Assembly: GCA_900100475.1 (NCBI GenBank)
Contig: FMTU01000010.1
Span: forward strand, 1-64,000
Length of the DNA stretch: 64,000 nt
Reading direction: 5' to 3'
From: Sphingobium faniae
GTDB lineage: Bacteria; Pseudomonadota; Alphaproteobacteria; Sphingomonadales; Sphingomonadaceae
Below are positions 48,592 through 57,263 of this stretch, one piece after another (position 1 is the stretch's first letter; each line of letters begins with the position of its first letter). Position numbers and translations under genes: made by a program. The notes under the pieces were generated by a model. It searched no databases and was not told where the DNA came from. It worked only from the letters and a program-made list of their open reading frames with translations.

Positions 48592-50289
48592 GTGCGTTTC
48601 AACGATCTCATGCAGACGGTGTTGTCCGCTGAAAACAGAAGCGGTCAGGGAGCGGTCACGCTCTGGCGTCAATGCGTGGATCTGCTTGCCCAGCACGACA
48701 GGGCGCAGGGCGCGATGGATGCGGAAGATCGGAACGCGCTGCTTGATCGCTTGACGGCTTTGCGCCCCCAATTGTCCGAAGCCCAACATATGGCGACAGT
48801 TGTGGAACTGGGGACGCGGCTGGCCTCCCCCGCATTGGTGGAGTTTTTCGCCAATGACCGGCCTTCGGTCGCGGCGGCGGCCATCGCTCGTGCACGTTTG
48901 GCGGATGATGACTGGGTTGCCCTGCTGTCCCGCTTGACTCCCACGGCGCGGGGGGTTCTGCGCGGGCGGCGTGACATTGGGCCGGAAACGCGGCGCGCGC
49001 TGGAGTCTTTCGGTCCCGCCGATCTGGTGCTTACGACGGATCGTGATGACGCTTTCCCGGCGCAGGCCATGCTGCTCACGGCGGAAATGGCGGTCAGCGA
49101 AGCCGCTCCCGATACGGACACGGCGCCCCGCGAGGGGAAAAGCCAGATTCGCAATCTGGTGGACCGGATACAACGATTCACAAGGACCAGGCGTCATGCC
49201 GCTCCGTCAGAGGTTTCGCAGGACTCTCCTGAAACCGCGATACGGTCCTTCGCGTTTGAAACGGACGCCAATGGGGCGATCATATGGGTCGATCAAAAAC
49301 CACGCGCCGCGCTCATCGGCCTTTCTCTGAATGAAGCCGCGCTCGATGGCGGCAGCGGACCGGACGGCCATGTGGCGGGCGCTTTTGCGCGGCGCAGCGG
49401 ATTTCGCCATGGTCGCTATCAGATCGTCGGCGGCACTCTCGCCGGGGAATGGCGACTGTCGGCGACGCCCTTCTTCGATCCGCGATCCGGTCGGTTCCAG
49501 GGTTATCGGGGACAGGCGCGTCGGCCTTATATCCATGAGGTCGCGATCCCATCCGACACGGCATCGGTATCGGTGGCGGGATTTCCGGCCGATTCCCTGC
49601 GCCAACTCGTCCACGAACTGAGGACGCCGCTTAACGCCATCCTTGGCTTTGCCGAGATCATCGAACAGGAGCTATTCGGCGCCGCCGGTCCCGATTATCG
49701 CGAGATGGCGGGCAAGATCGCGGTCGATGCCCGCCATCTGCTGGCCGCCTTCGATGAACTGGATCTGGCTGCCAGGTCGCATCAGGACGAAGCCCCGATC
49801 ACGCCGCATGTCGTCGACCCCGCGCTTCTGATCACGCAGGTCGTGGCGCGCTTTTCCGATCAAGCCCGCGAACCCGGTTCCCGCGTGGATATTCGGATGT
49901 CACCCGACATTCCTTCCGTGCGGATTGATCCGATTCAGGGAGAACGGATGGTGCAGCACCTGCTGCGGACGCTGATTTCCGTCACCCCTTCGGGAGAGAA
50001 TTTGACAGGAGCTTGCTGGTTCCAGCCCGATGGCGCGACAGGCCGCGTGATGCTGGCCTTTGATCGGCCTTCCTCGCTCAAGGGCATGGAAGAGAAGGAA
50101 TTGCTGGACCCTGGCTATACGGCGGAGGGGGATTGGGCGGACGGCCCCTTGCTCGGCCTCGGTTTTTCGCTTCGTTTGATCCGCAGCCTCGCGACAGGAT
50201 GCGGCGCGGCGCTGGAAATCGAGCCTGACCGGCTTATCCTGTCCGTGCCCGCGCTCATGCAGACGGAAGGGCAGGCGGGGCAGGGCTAG
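48592..50289 (+). CDS. Cytoplasmic histidine-kinase-like protein with degenerate ATP-binding domain
   Basis: The roughly 565-residue protein has no membrane span or signal. The N-terminal 180 residues form a helical, HEAT/DUF2336-like region (RPSVAAAAIARARLADDDWVALLSRL). A PAS-like segment follows (SFAFETDANGAIIWVDQKPRAALIG to GEWRLSATPFFDPRSGRFQGYRG). The HisKA box is VHELRTPLNAILGFAEII with the phospho-acceptor His. In the ATPase part the N-box asparagine and the DxGxG loop are not visible; only GLGFSLRLIRSLA remains. It may be a phosphotransfer or sensor protein rather than an active kinase. Start GTG 48592 follows AGAGGG; TTG 48574 is possible. Confidence 0.8.
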   Translation: MRFNDLMQTVLSAENRSGQGAVTLWRQCVDLLAQHDRAQGAMDAEDRNALLDRLTALRPQLSEAQHMATVVELGTRLASPALVEFFANDRPSVAAAAIARARLADDDWVALLSRLTPTARGVLRGRRDIGPETRRALESFGPADLVLTTDRDDAFPAQAMLLTAEMAVSEAAPDTDTAPREGKSQIRNLVDRIQRFTRTRRHAAPSEVSQDSPETAIRSFAFETDANGAIIWVDQKPRAALIGLSLNEAALDGGSGPDGHVAGAFARRSGFRHGRYQIVGGTLAGEWRLSATPFFDPRSGRFQGYRGQARRPYIHEVAIPSDTASVSVAGFPADSLRQLVHELRTPLNAILGFAEIIEQELFGAAGPDYREMAGKIAVDARHLLAAFDELDLAARSHQDEAPITPHVVDPALLITQVVARFSDQAREPGSRVDIRMSPDIPSVRIDPIQGERMVQHLLRTLISVTPSGENLTGACWFQPDGATGRVMLAFDRPSSLKGMEEKELLDPGYTAEGDWADGPLLGLGFSLRLIRSLATGCGAALEIEPDRLILSVPALMQTEGQAGQG

Positions 50290-50335
50290 AAACGGGGAAA
50301 CCCTATCGAAACCATTGGCGCGATAGAGGGAAGCG

Positions 50336-51373
50336 ATGACCATGGCTTCCCATGACGGCAACCTGCTGATTCCGCCTCGACCGGAAGACAGGATTTCGTT
50401 CGATCCGGATTTCGGCACGCGCTTCATGCTGTTCGTCGATACAGAGGAGGAATTCGACTGGGACGCGCCTTTCAGCCGGACCGGACATTCCGTGTCGGTG
50501 TGGAACGGCATGGCGCGTGGGCAGGCCTATTTCGCGGCGGCCGGGATCAGGCCGGTCTATGTGACGGACTATCCGGTGATTGATGACGATCATGCCGCTG
50601 CAATGATGAGGCAGTGGGTCGATGATGGGGCTGCCGATGTGGGTGCTCATCTGCATCCGTGGGTCAATCCGCCTCATGTGGAAGAGATGTCGGAGGCGAA
50701 CAGCTATGCCGGATCTCTGCCCAGGGCCGTGGAGCAGGCGAAGCTGGAAGCCTTGAGCCGAAGGATCGCCGAACGCTTTGGGCGAAGGCCGATCGCATAT
50801 CGGGCCGGGCGTTATGGCCTCGGCCGCAATAGCGCCCGTCTGCTGGAGGAGGCGGGGTTCATCGTCGATAGTTCCGTGCGGAGCCGGTTTGATTATAGCC
50901 CCCAATATGGACCCGATTTTCGCGGCCTGCCGCTGCATCCTTATTGGGCCGGGCCGGGCAGGACATTGATCGAGCTGCCCTTGTCCACTGCCTTCATCGG
51001 CTTGCTGAGGGGGGGAGGCGAACGGCTTTACAGGACATCGCAAGCCATGGGGCCGCTTTCCGGCGCACTGGCGCGCGCAGGATTGTTGAGTCGGATTCCG
51101 CTGACGCCCGAAGGCGTATCCGTCGATGCGGCCATCATGGCGATTGACGCGCTGATCGAAGAAGGGGCGCCCGTTCTCAATTTCAGCTTCCATTCCCCGA
51201 CGTTGGAGCCGGGCCACACGCCTTATGTCCGGGATGCGGAAGACAGGAATGCCTTTTACAGATGGTGGGATGCCGTCCTCAATCATCTGGCGCGCCGCGG
51301 CGTTCGCCCCGTCCATCTGGACGAGTTCGTCCAAAGCGCATCTCAAAACAGGCGGGCTTGCAAAGCCGCATGA
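50336..51373 (+). CDS. Polysaccharide-deacetylase-like protein (WalW-like)
   Basis: The 345-residue protein has a NodB-like fold. FMLFVDTEEEFDWDAP supplies the acidic metal-site residues near the start. VGAHLHPWVNPPHVEE holds the HxH pair, and AYRAGRYGLGRNSARLLEEAGFIVDSSV the conserved RaGr motif. FSFHSPTLEPG carries the late histidine. The substrate is probably a cell-surface polysaccharide. ATG 50336 follows GAGGGAA; ATG 50342 is also possible. It lies 46 bases after the kinase-like gene, so one transcript is plausible. tRNA-Ile is immediately downstream. Confidence 0.82.
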   Translation: MTMASHDGNLLIPPRPEDRISFDPDFGTRFMLFVDTEEEFDWDAPFSRTGHSVSVWNGMARGQAYFAAAGIRPVYVTDYPVIDDDHAAAMMRQWVDDGAADVGAHLHPWVNPPHVEEMSEANSYAGSLPRAVEQAKLEALSRRIAERFGRRPIAYRAGRYGLGRNSARLLEEAGFIVDSSVRSRFDYSPQYGPDFRGLPLHPYWAGPGRTLIELPLSTAFIGLLRGGGERLYRTSQAMGPLSGALARAGLLSRIPLTPEGVSVDAAIMAIDALIEEGAPVLNFSFHSPTLEPGHTPYVRDAEDRNAFYRWWDAVLNHLARRGVRPVHLDEFVQSASQNRRACKAA

Positions 51374-51398
51374 TGCCCCTTATCGCCCGCTTCAGGTG

Positions 51399-51474
51399 GG
51401 GCCTGTAGCTCAATGGTTAGAGCTGGCCGCTCATAACGGCTAGGTTGCGGGTTCGAGTCCTGCCGGGCCCACCA
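51399..51474 (+). tRNA. tRNA-Ile (anticodon CAU, lysidine type)
   Basis: A 76-base cloverleaf with CCA: acceptor GGGCCTG/CGGGCCC, anticodon loop CTCATAA (CAT), T-arm GCGGGTTCGAGTCCTGC. The body resembles the E. coli AUA-reading ileX (GTAGCTCAATGGTTAGAGC, CTCATAA loop) rather than initiator or elongator tRNA-Met, so C34 should be modified to lysidine. The 3' end is followed by an integrase stub. Confidence 0.88.
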
Positions 51475-51626
51475 AATATTGCTTTCAAGACAGTTCAAAT
51501 TCTATGATAAGCCGCTGAAAAACAGGGGTTTGTTCAGTATTTTGCTGTTCAGGACAGACCAGGACAGTTCAGCGAATCTGTGGGCATAATTGCGGGCATG
51601 GCGGGCCGATTTGAGGGCATAATCTC

Positions 51627-51692
51627 ATGTCGCTTACCATCGTCGAAATTAAGAATGCCAAGCCTCAAGCCAGCGATTATCGGCTTTTGGTG
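51627..51692 (+). pseudogene. N-terminal stub of a tyrosine integrase (Arm-binding domain)
   Basis: After an ATG at 51627 the frame reads MSLTIVEIKNAKPQASDYRL. This is the usual start of DUF4102-type phage/island integrases (compare M-LT-IKNAKP). The similarity ends after DYRL, where a foreign junction begins. The stub lies 152 bases after tRNA-Ile, the normal place of an integrase in a tRNA-targeting element. The remaining roughly 380 residues and the catalytic domain are missing. Confidence 0.65.
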
Positions 51693-51798
51693 TCCTTCCA
51701 GCCCCTGTGTGTCGCTGGAGGGCGGCCCTGCGACGATAACTCTCGACATTCATCTCGAAGATGGTGGCGTGATGCCTCCGACTTTGCCTCGCCTCGGA

Positions 51799-51936
51799 TC
51801 ACGGTACGGGATCGGGGTCGAACGGCTCGGGCACCTTGAGTTCCATGCCCTTGATCACCACGGCCACGGCAACGAAGACTGAGGCGTGATTGATCAGCTC
51901 GGCCATGCCATCGTCGCCGAAATAGGCAGGGGTAAC
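51799..51936 (-). pseudogene. C-terminal fragment, carboxymuconolactone-decarboxylase-like
   Basis: The reverse frame reads VTPAYFGDDGMAELINHASVFVAVAVVIKGMELKVPEP and stops at 51799-51801. The pattern FGDxGMAELxN..VAVxxKxMEL resembles the C-terminal helix of CMD/AhpD-family proteins; that assignment is a weak inference. Fifty bases further on the same strand an ATG at 51749 opens MSRVIVAGPPSSDTQGLEG, which is cut by the integrase-stub junction. Both look like remains of one lost reverse-strand operon. Confidence 0.4.
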
Positions 51937-51960
51937 TGCTGAAATTGTGGAAAATGCCTA

Positions 51961-52866
51961 ATGTCTGATGGAATGAGCAATATCGCGGGAATACACCTAT
52001 CTCTACCTGGTAGAGAGCGTCCGCAAGAACGGTCGCGCCAAACAGCGCATTATCAAGAACCTGGGTCGCAAGGAAACGGTGTTGGTATCAGGTGAACTGG
52101 ATCGGCTGGCAGCATCCGTCGGACGGCACGCCGAACGCGCCATGGTCCTGGACGCCATCGAGGCGGGATCTGCGGACTTTACGCCGCTGCGGATCGGTGG
52201 CCCTTTGCTGTTCGGTCGGCTTTGGGAGCGCACCGGAATCCGCGAGGTCATCGATCATCTCCTGGAAGCGCGCGGTTTCGAGTTCGCGGTTGAGCGCGCG
52301 GTGCTGGTGGCCACGCTGCGCCGGCTGTTCGTCTCGGGTTCGGATCGCGATTGTGTCAGCTGGATGGGCGATTACGACATTCCCGGCAGCGCTGATCTGG
52401 CACTCCATCATTTCTACCGCGCCATGGCCTGGCTCGGCGAGGAGCTGCCCGATGACGAGCAAGCCGATGCCACGCCCTTTGCGCCACGCACCGTGAAGGA
52501 TGTCATCGAGGAAAAGCTGTTCGACCGCCGGCGCGACCTCTTTACTGACCTCAGCCTCGTCTTCATGGATACCACGTCGCTCTCCTTCTACGGCGAAGGC
52601 GGCGAAACATTGGGCGCACGCGGTCATTCAAAGGACTATCGCCCCGACCTCAAGCAAATGATCGTGGCGCTCGTGATCGACACCGGGGGCCGCCCCATCT
52701 GTACGGAGATGATGCCGGGAAATACCGCCGATGTGGCCGTGCTGGTACCCATCATCGACCGACTGCGCGCACGCTTTGGTATTGGCCGTGTCTGCGTGGT
52801 TGCCATCGCGGCATGATCTCGGCCGCCGCCATTACGGCGCTCGAAGAGCGGGGTCTTGAATATATC
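51961..52866 (+). mobile_element. N-terminal half of an IS1634/IS4-type transposase gene, frameshifted and truncated
   Basis: The frame starts MSDGMSNIA, then needs +1 base near 51988 to continue REYTYLYLVESVRKNGRAKQR. The next part runs to the first DDE aspartate region VFMDTTSLSFYGEGGE and RGHSKDYRPDLKQMI. A second lost base near 52804 turns the expected VVADRGMI into VVAIAA-stop, and the other frame then reads ISAAAITALEERGLEYI. The gene stops abruptly at ATATATC (52860-52866) and joins acyl-CoA-synthetase sequence. No left inverted repeat was found. The missing C-terminal half lies at 61331-62099, in the opposite orientation. Confidence 0.8.
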
Positions 52867-53354
52867 TGAACCGTCCTGACGATTATGCGCAGGCCATGCG
52901 TGATGGGTGGCTTCATACCGGCGACATGGCGCGGTTCGATGATGAAGGCTTTCTCACGATCGTGGACCGGTTGAAGGACATGATCATTTCGGGCGGTCTG
53001 AATGTCTATCCGGCCAAGATCGAGCGGACCCTGGCGCGGAGAGCCGGTCTCGACCAGTTCACTGTCGTCGGCACCCCCAATCCCCGCTGGGGGGAAGTGC
53101 CGCTGATCGTCGCCTGCGGCATGGGGCCGGTCGATCTGAACGCGCTGCGTGAGATATGCCGCAACTAACTCGCAGATTACAAGCGACCTCGATATATTGT
53201 CGATCATCCGGGTGATTTGCCCAGGACGATGAGCGGCAAGATCGTGAACAAGGCGCTGCGCGACCTGTATGAAACCTTGCCCCCCCCATACGGTGGATAT
53301 CAAGAACCTGTCGAGGGTCGGAGACCAACTCGCCGCATCCGATTGATGCGGTGA
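52866..53354 (+). pseudogene. 3' fragment of an acyl-CoA synthetase (AMP-dependent ligase) gene with an internal stop
   Basis: From the IS junction the frame reads LNRPDDYAQAMRDGWLHTGDMARFDDEGF, then IVDRLKDMIISGGLNVYPAKIE, the A8/A10 core motifs of acyl-CoA ligases. After LREICRN a TAA (53166-53168) interrupts the frame. Without it the frame continues LADYKRPRYIVDHPGDLPRTMSGKIVNKALRDLYE, which includes the C-terminal catalytic lysine (SGKIVNK). CAA to TAA is the simplest cause. The N-terminal 350-400 residues are missing. Confidence 0.85.
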
Positions 53355-53878
53355 AAGGGATTGTTTGCTGATCGAGCGTGTATCCTGTCGGGCGATGCTG
53401 ATAGCCTTGGAATGAACAGGGTGAGGTGGGGCGCGTATCGGTCTGCACCGCGTTGGACTGCCGATAGGTCGGAGCGGTCTTTCCGGAACTTTGCAAAGAG
53501 GATTTGCACAATTACACGGTGACATTTGCGCCGGTGGCCCTCATGGGTTGCTTGGGAATAAGCAAGGCTGAAAAAATCAGACTTATAATCCGGGAAGGAT
53601 ACGCCAAGAAGATGGCAGATCTCGTTCTGTCATTGTTAGGGGTTTTGATCCAAAGGCCAAATTACGTTTCGATGCGCCATAAGAAACGATCATCTTCCAT
53701 TCGTCTTATTATTGATCTTTCGGATATCTTTTATTTGATGTCCACTGGTTGAAGATAGAAACTCTGCTGCCTGTGCGGTGGACGGGCGCTCATGGGAACG
53801 GCAGCCCTATGTAGTGGCGCACGCCTTGGAAGATCTGGTCCCAAGGTGCGCGCCAACACTACGCCCTTGTGAGAATTT
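53355..53878 (+). other. 524-base stretch without a recognised gene
   Basis: The stretch lies between the acyl-CoA-synthetase remnant and the SDR gene. It becomes distinctly more AT-rich from about 53570 to 53760, and short frames there have no recognisable family. It probably contains the promoter of the downstream cluster. An imperfect palindrome at its end is listed separately. Confidence 0.6.
53812..53861. promoter_or_regulatory. Imperfect palindrome upstream of the SDR gene
   Basis: TAGTGGCGCACGCCTTGG (left arm) and CCAAGGTGCGCGCCAACACTA (right arm) are imperfect inverted copies around a 12-base centre. They end 35 bases before the SDR start. It could be an operator for the cluster or a leader hairpin. 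Confidence 0.4.
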
Positions 53879-53896
53879 ATGCGGGAGAAAGGGGGA

Positions 53897-54682
53897 ATGA
53901 TGCTGGAAGGCAAGAGGGTGTTGATAACGGGAGGCGCGACGGGTATCGGCGCAGCGATCTCCCGGATTTTTCATACCAATGGCGCGTGCGTCGTCATTGC
54001 ATCAAACCAGCCGCAGGAAGAACTGGAAAAGTTTTGTTCCGGTTTCGCGTCCTCGCCGGGCGAGGTGATGGGGTTCTCTTGCGATCTTGCCTCGCCCGCC
54101 GAAATCGAGGCGCTTGTTTCCAGAGTATCATCCACCTGCGGGACGATTGATATCCTCGTCAATTGCGCCGGATTGTTCGCGCGGGCGGCGATCGAGGGCA
54201 TGTCAACCGAAGCGATTCAGGCGATCATCGCGGTGAATCTCGTCGCTCCCATGCTGTTGACGCGCGCGGTCATCCCCGAAATGCGTCGACAGGGACGCGG
54301 GAATATTCTGAATATTGCTTCGGTCGGCGCGCTGATGACTGTTGAGCATACCGCTGTTTATGGGGCCACCAAGGCGGGTCTCGCGCAGTTTACCAAAGTG
54401 ATCGCCGGCGGGCTGGGTGGATCGGGCATCCGCATCAATGCGATTGCGCCCGGTTCGGTCCGGACAGGTATGATCGGCTTCGCGGATGAGGATATGATCG
54501 CAGAGAAGCGGGCCGAACTCGACAAACGGTCGTCGCTGTCGCGCAGCCCCTATGGTCAGGCGATGCTTGAGCCATCGCAGGTGGCCGATATCGCCCTGTT
54601 TCTGGTTTCCGATACGTCAAGCGCCATCCATGGATCGTTGATCGTCGCCGATCAGGGCTGGTCTTCGGTCATGCCATCCTGA
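53897..54682 (+). CDS. Short-chain dehydrogenase/reductase
   Basis: The 261-residue classical SDR has the NAD(P)-binding TGGATGIGAAISRIF at residues about 11-25, NCAGLFARA, the catalytic Ser in NIASVGA and Tyr/Lys in YGATKAG. NAIAPGSVRTGM follows the active site. The Ala/Asn run after the second strand (VVIASNQPQEE) does not settle NAD versus NADP preference. It would oxidise a hydroxyl or reduce a ketone of the cluster's substrate. ATG 53897 follows AAAGGGGG; ATG 53900 is adjacent. First gene of the five-gene cluster. Confidence 0.9.
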   Translation: MMLEGKRVLITGGATGIGAAISRIFHTNGACVVIASNQPQEELEKFCSGFASSPGEVMGFSCDLASPAEIEALVSRVSSTCGTIDILVNCAGLFARAAIEGMSTEAIQAIIAVNLVAPMLLTRAVIPEMRRQGRGNILNIASVGALMTVEHTAVYGATKAGLAQFTKVIAGGLGGSGIRINAIAPGSVRTGMIGFADEDMIAEKRAELDKRSSLSRSPYGQAMLEPSQVADIALFLVSDTSSAIHGSLIVADQGWSSVMPS

Positions 54683-54758
54683 TCTTGTACTCTTCGTAAC
54701 AGAGGTAAGATTTATACTTTGTAGTTTTTATTAAAAATATATTAATTGGGAGGGATTT
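54683..54758 (+). promoter_or_regulatory. AT-rich leader and ribosome site of the TonB receptor gene
   Basis: The 76 bases between the SDR and receptor genes are very AT-rich (for example TTTTTATTAAAAATATATTAATT), quite unlike the neighbourhood, and end in GGGAGGG seven bases before ATG 54759. A promoter here is likely; no operator was identified. Confidence 0.5.
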
Positions 54759-57149
54759 ATGCATTATCATAAGTATCGTTATTTCCTGGCATGTTCGATT
54801 TGTTCAATCGCTTTGGCCCAGACGCCAGCATGGTCGCAGGATTCCGTTGGTGGGGTCAGGGATGGGTTTGAGGGCGACATTGTTGTAACCGCCCGCAAAC
54901 GTGAAGAAACATTGATGAGCGTACCGGTCGCCGTGTCCGCCATCAGTGGTTCCGTGCTCGAAAATCGCGGCGTAAACAGCATGGATGCGCTGGCGCGGAT
55001 GGTGCCGCAACTTGTCGTCGGTGAAGGCGGCGGCACCTATCAGGGCGGCAATATTGTGCTGCGCGGGGTGAGCGGCGCTGATTCCAACCCTTTTGGTGAT
55101 CAGGCGGTGTCCTTCAATCTTGATGGCTTGCAGGTCGCCCGTGCCAGCGTCCGGCGCATGGCAGGGTTGGATATCGAACGGGTCGAAGTGCTGAAGGGGC
55201 CGCAGGCGCTGCTCTATGGAAAGAACAGTCCGGGTGGTGTCATTTCGATTCGCACTGCCGACCCGACACCCGATTTCCAGGCGAGGATTTCGGGCGGCTA
55301 TGAATTTGAGGCGCGCGAATGGCGGGCAGATGGATATATATCAGGCCCAATCACCGACACTCTTGGTTTCCGGGTAGCCGCCTATGGCTCAACGATGAAG
55401 GGTTGGGTGAAGAATATCGTACCGTCCGACGAATTGCTGGCACCCACCTACAGCCGGGCACCCAGAGCGGATGAATATGTTGTCCGTGGGACCTTGCTTT
55501 TCCAGCCATCGGATGTGTGGAGCGCGCGGCTCAAAGTCACCTACAATGAAAGTGAGGGCGATCAGGCGCAGTCCAATGTCCAGTTCGTGAAATGTCCCTA
55601 TGGTACACCGCAACTGGGCGGCCAGCCCGATTGCAAGCCCGATAACCGGGTCCAGACGGGATCGTTGGGCACGGCATTGGGTGAGATTGACCCGCGCTTT
55701 GGTGATGGCTCGACCTTCATGCGGCAATCCCAGTTCCTCACGAGTCTGGAACTCAATGCCGATCTGAACGAAAATCTTGCTGTCACATCGCTCACCGGCT
55801 TCTACAAATACAAGTTCACAAACCGGTCCAACTCCACGGCCAGCTATATTCCCGCCACACTCCTCCCCGCATATTCGACAGTAGGGATCGAAGAATTTTC
55901 ACAGGAAGTCAGATTGGCCAGTGCGTTTGATTCGCCGGTCAATTTCCTCATCGGCGGTTTTTTCCAGACATCATCGGCCTCTGCCGGGATTTCAGCGTTC
56001 ATGGGTGCGCTTCCTCCGCTGTCGATCAACAACTTCTTCCTCCGGCAAAAGGGAAAGGCCTATTCGGCCTTTGCTCAATTGGTGTGGGATATCACTCCCA
56101 ACATCGAGCTTGATGTCGGCGGTCGCTATTCATATGAGAAAAAGCGCCTGCCCGAAACACGGGCACAACTACCGGGGGGTGCCTATGGGTTTCCTCCGCC
56201 CCCGGTAGCAACCGTATTGACGGAGAAAAGCTGGAACGACTTCTCGCCGGAAGTGACCCTGAGCTATCGGCCGACGAGCAACCTGACCCTCTATGGATCG
56301 TACAAGCATGGCTTTCTTTCGGGTGGGTTCAATTCCGGAGCGGCAAATTTTGCGCTTCCGATCGATTATGGTCAACAGACCATCAAGGGCTTTGAAAGCG
56401 GTGTGAAGGCAACCGCCCTGGACGGCGCTCTGCGCGCGACACTTGATCTTTATTCCTATAAGATCAAAGGTTTGCAGGTTCAGGTCACGACGCAGGGCAA
56501 TATTCAGGAACTGAAGAATGCCGCAGGCGTAACGACCAAGGGCGGGGAGTTTGAACTGCACTACAGCACGCCGGTGCGGGGTCTTTCGGTACACGGCACC
56601 ATCGCTTATGACCGCGGCCGCTACACGGATTATTTCGCAAGCTGCTATCGTGGCCAGAGTAAGGCGCTTGGATGCGGTTTCGTTCCTCTTGTCGGGGGAC
56701 AGGCCGGTCAGGCACAGCCCGCGGCACCCGGTCAAAATGGTTCGTTGCAGAAGTTGACCGGTTCCCAGTTGGTTCGTACGCCCGAATGGGCCGGCAATGT
56801 CGGGTTCCTCTATGAAACGCCCATTTTTGGTGATCTGAAGATCGGCTTTACCGGCGATATGACCTTCAGCGACAGCTATTATACGGACCCGCTTTCCAAT
56901 GATAATGCGCGCTCGCCCAGCTATAAACTTCTGGATGCGTCCATACGGGTGAGCCAGGCTGACAACCGTTGGGAAGTCGCGGTGATCGGCCGCAATCTTA
57001 CCGACAAGCATTATTGGACCCGTGGATCGGACACGCCCTTCACCGGTACCGCCCCGGGCAATGAAACGGGACCATCGGTCCTTGCCGACACGATTGCCGC
57101 AGTCAGTCGTGGCCGGGAAATCATGCTTCGGGTGTCGACGAAATTCTGA
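54759..57149 (+). CDS. TonB-dependent outer-membrane receptor
   Basis: The 796-residue protein has a signal peptide (CSICSIALAQTPAWS). A TonB-box-like start of the plug is DIVVTARKREETLMSVPVAVSAISG, with plug signatures LRGVSGADSNPFGDQAVSFNLDG and RVEVLKGPQALLYGKNSPGGVISI. A 22-strand barrel ends with the aromatic C-terminus LRVSTKF. KREE.L..VPVAVSA receptors are greatly expanded in sphingomonads and import organic substrates rather than only iron complexes. Position between an SDR and a hydrolase suggests it imports the cluster's substrate. Confidence 0.94.
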   Translation: MHYHKYRYFLACSICSIALAQTPAWSQDSVGGVRDGFEGDIVVTARKREETLMSVPVAVSAISGSVLENRGVNSMDALARMVPQLVVGEGGGTYQGGNIVLRGVSGADSNPFGDQAVSFNLDGLQVARASVRRMAGLDIERVEVLKGPQALLYGKNSPGGVISIRTADPTPDFQARISGGYEFEAREWRADGYISGPITDTLGFRVAAYGSTMKGWVKNIVPSDELLAPTYSRAPRADEYVVRGTLLFQPSDVWSARLKVTYNESEGDQAQSNVQFVKCPYGTPQLGGQPDCKPDNRVQTGSLGTALGEIDPRFGDGSTFMRQSQFLTSLELNADLNENLAVTSLTGFYKYKFTNRSNSTASYIPATLLPAYSTVGIEEFSQEVRLASAFDSPVNFLIGGFFQTSSASAGISAFMGALPPLSINNFFLRQKGKAYSAFAQLVWDITPNIELDVGGRYSYEKKRLPETRAQLPGGAYGFPPPPVATVLTEKSWNDFSPEVTLSYRPTSNLTLYGSYKHGFLSGGFNSGAANFALPIDYGQQTIKGFESGVKATALDGALRATLDLYSYKIKGLQVQVTTQGNIQELKNAAGVTTKGGEFELHYSTPVRGLSVHGTIAYDRGRYTDYFASCYRGQSKALGCGFVPLVGGQAGQAQPAAPGQNGSLQKLTGSQLVRTPEWAGNVGFLYETPIFGDLKIGFTGDMTFSDSYYTDPLSNDNARSPSYKLLDASIRVSQADNRWEVAVIGRNLTDKHYWTRGSDTPFTGTAPGNETGPSVLADTIAAVSRGREIMLRVSTKF

Positions 57150-57185
57150 TTGTTACGGAGCAAGGTCTTTTTCAGCGAGGGGTGC

Positions 57186-57223
57186 GGAGGGATTCTTTCC
57201 GGGGCATGAGAAAGAATCTCCCC
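57186..57223. repeat. Hairpin between receptor and hydrolase genes
   Basis: GGAGGGATTCTTTC (57186-57199) pairs with GAAAGAATCTCCCC (57210-57223), 14 bp with two mismatches and a 10-base loop. No T-tract follows. It might stabilise the upstream mRNA or reduce read-through. Confidence 0.5.
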
Positions 57224-57263
57224 ACGCTCGGAAGGCCGGTTTGCTGATGAGGGGAAATATCCG

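Noticed and set aside
51399..51474. tRNA-Met (CAU) reading
   Set aside because: The body and CTCATAA loop resemble the lysidine-type tRNA-Ile2 rather than initiator or elongator tRNA-Met.
52752..53525. 257-residue minus-strand frame in the accessory region
   Set aside because: Antisense to the acyl-CoA-synthetase remnant, which has clear A8 and A10 motifs on the plus strand.
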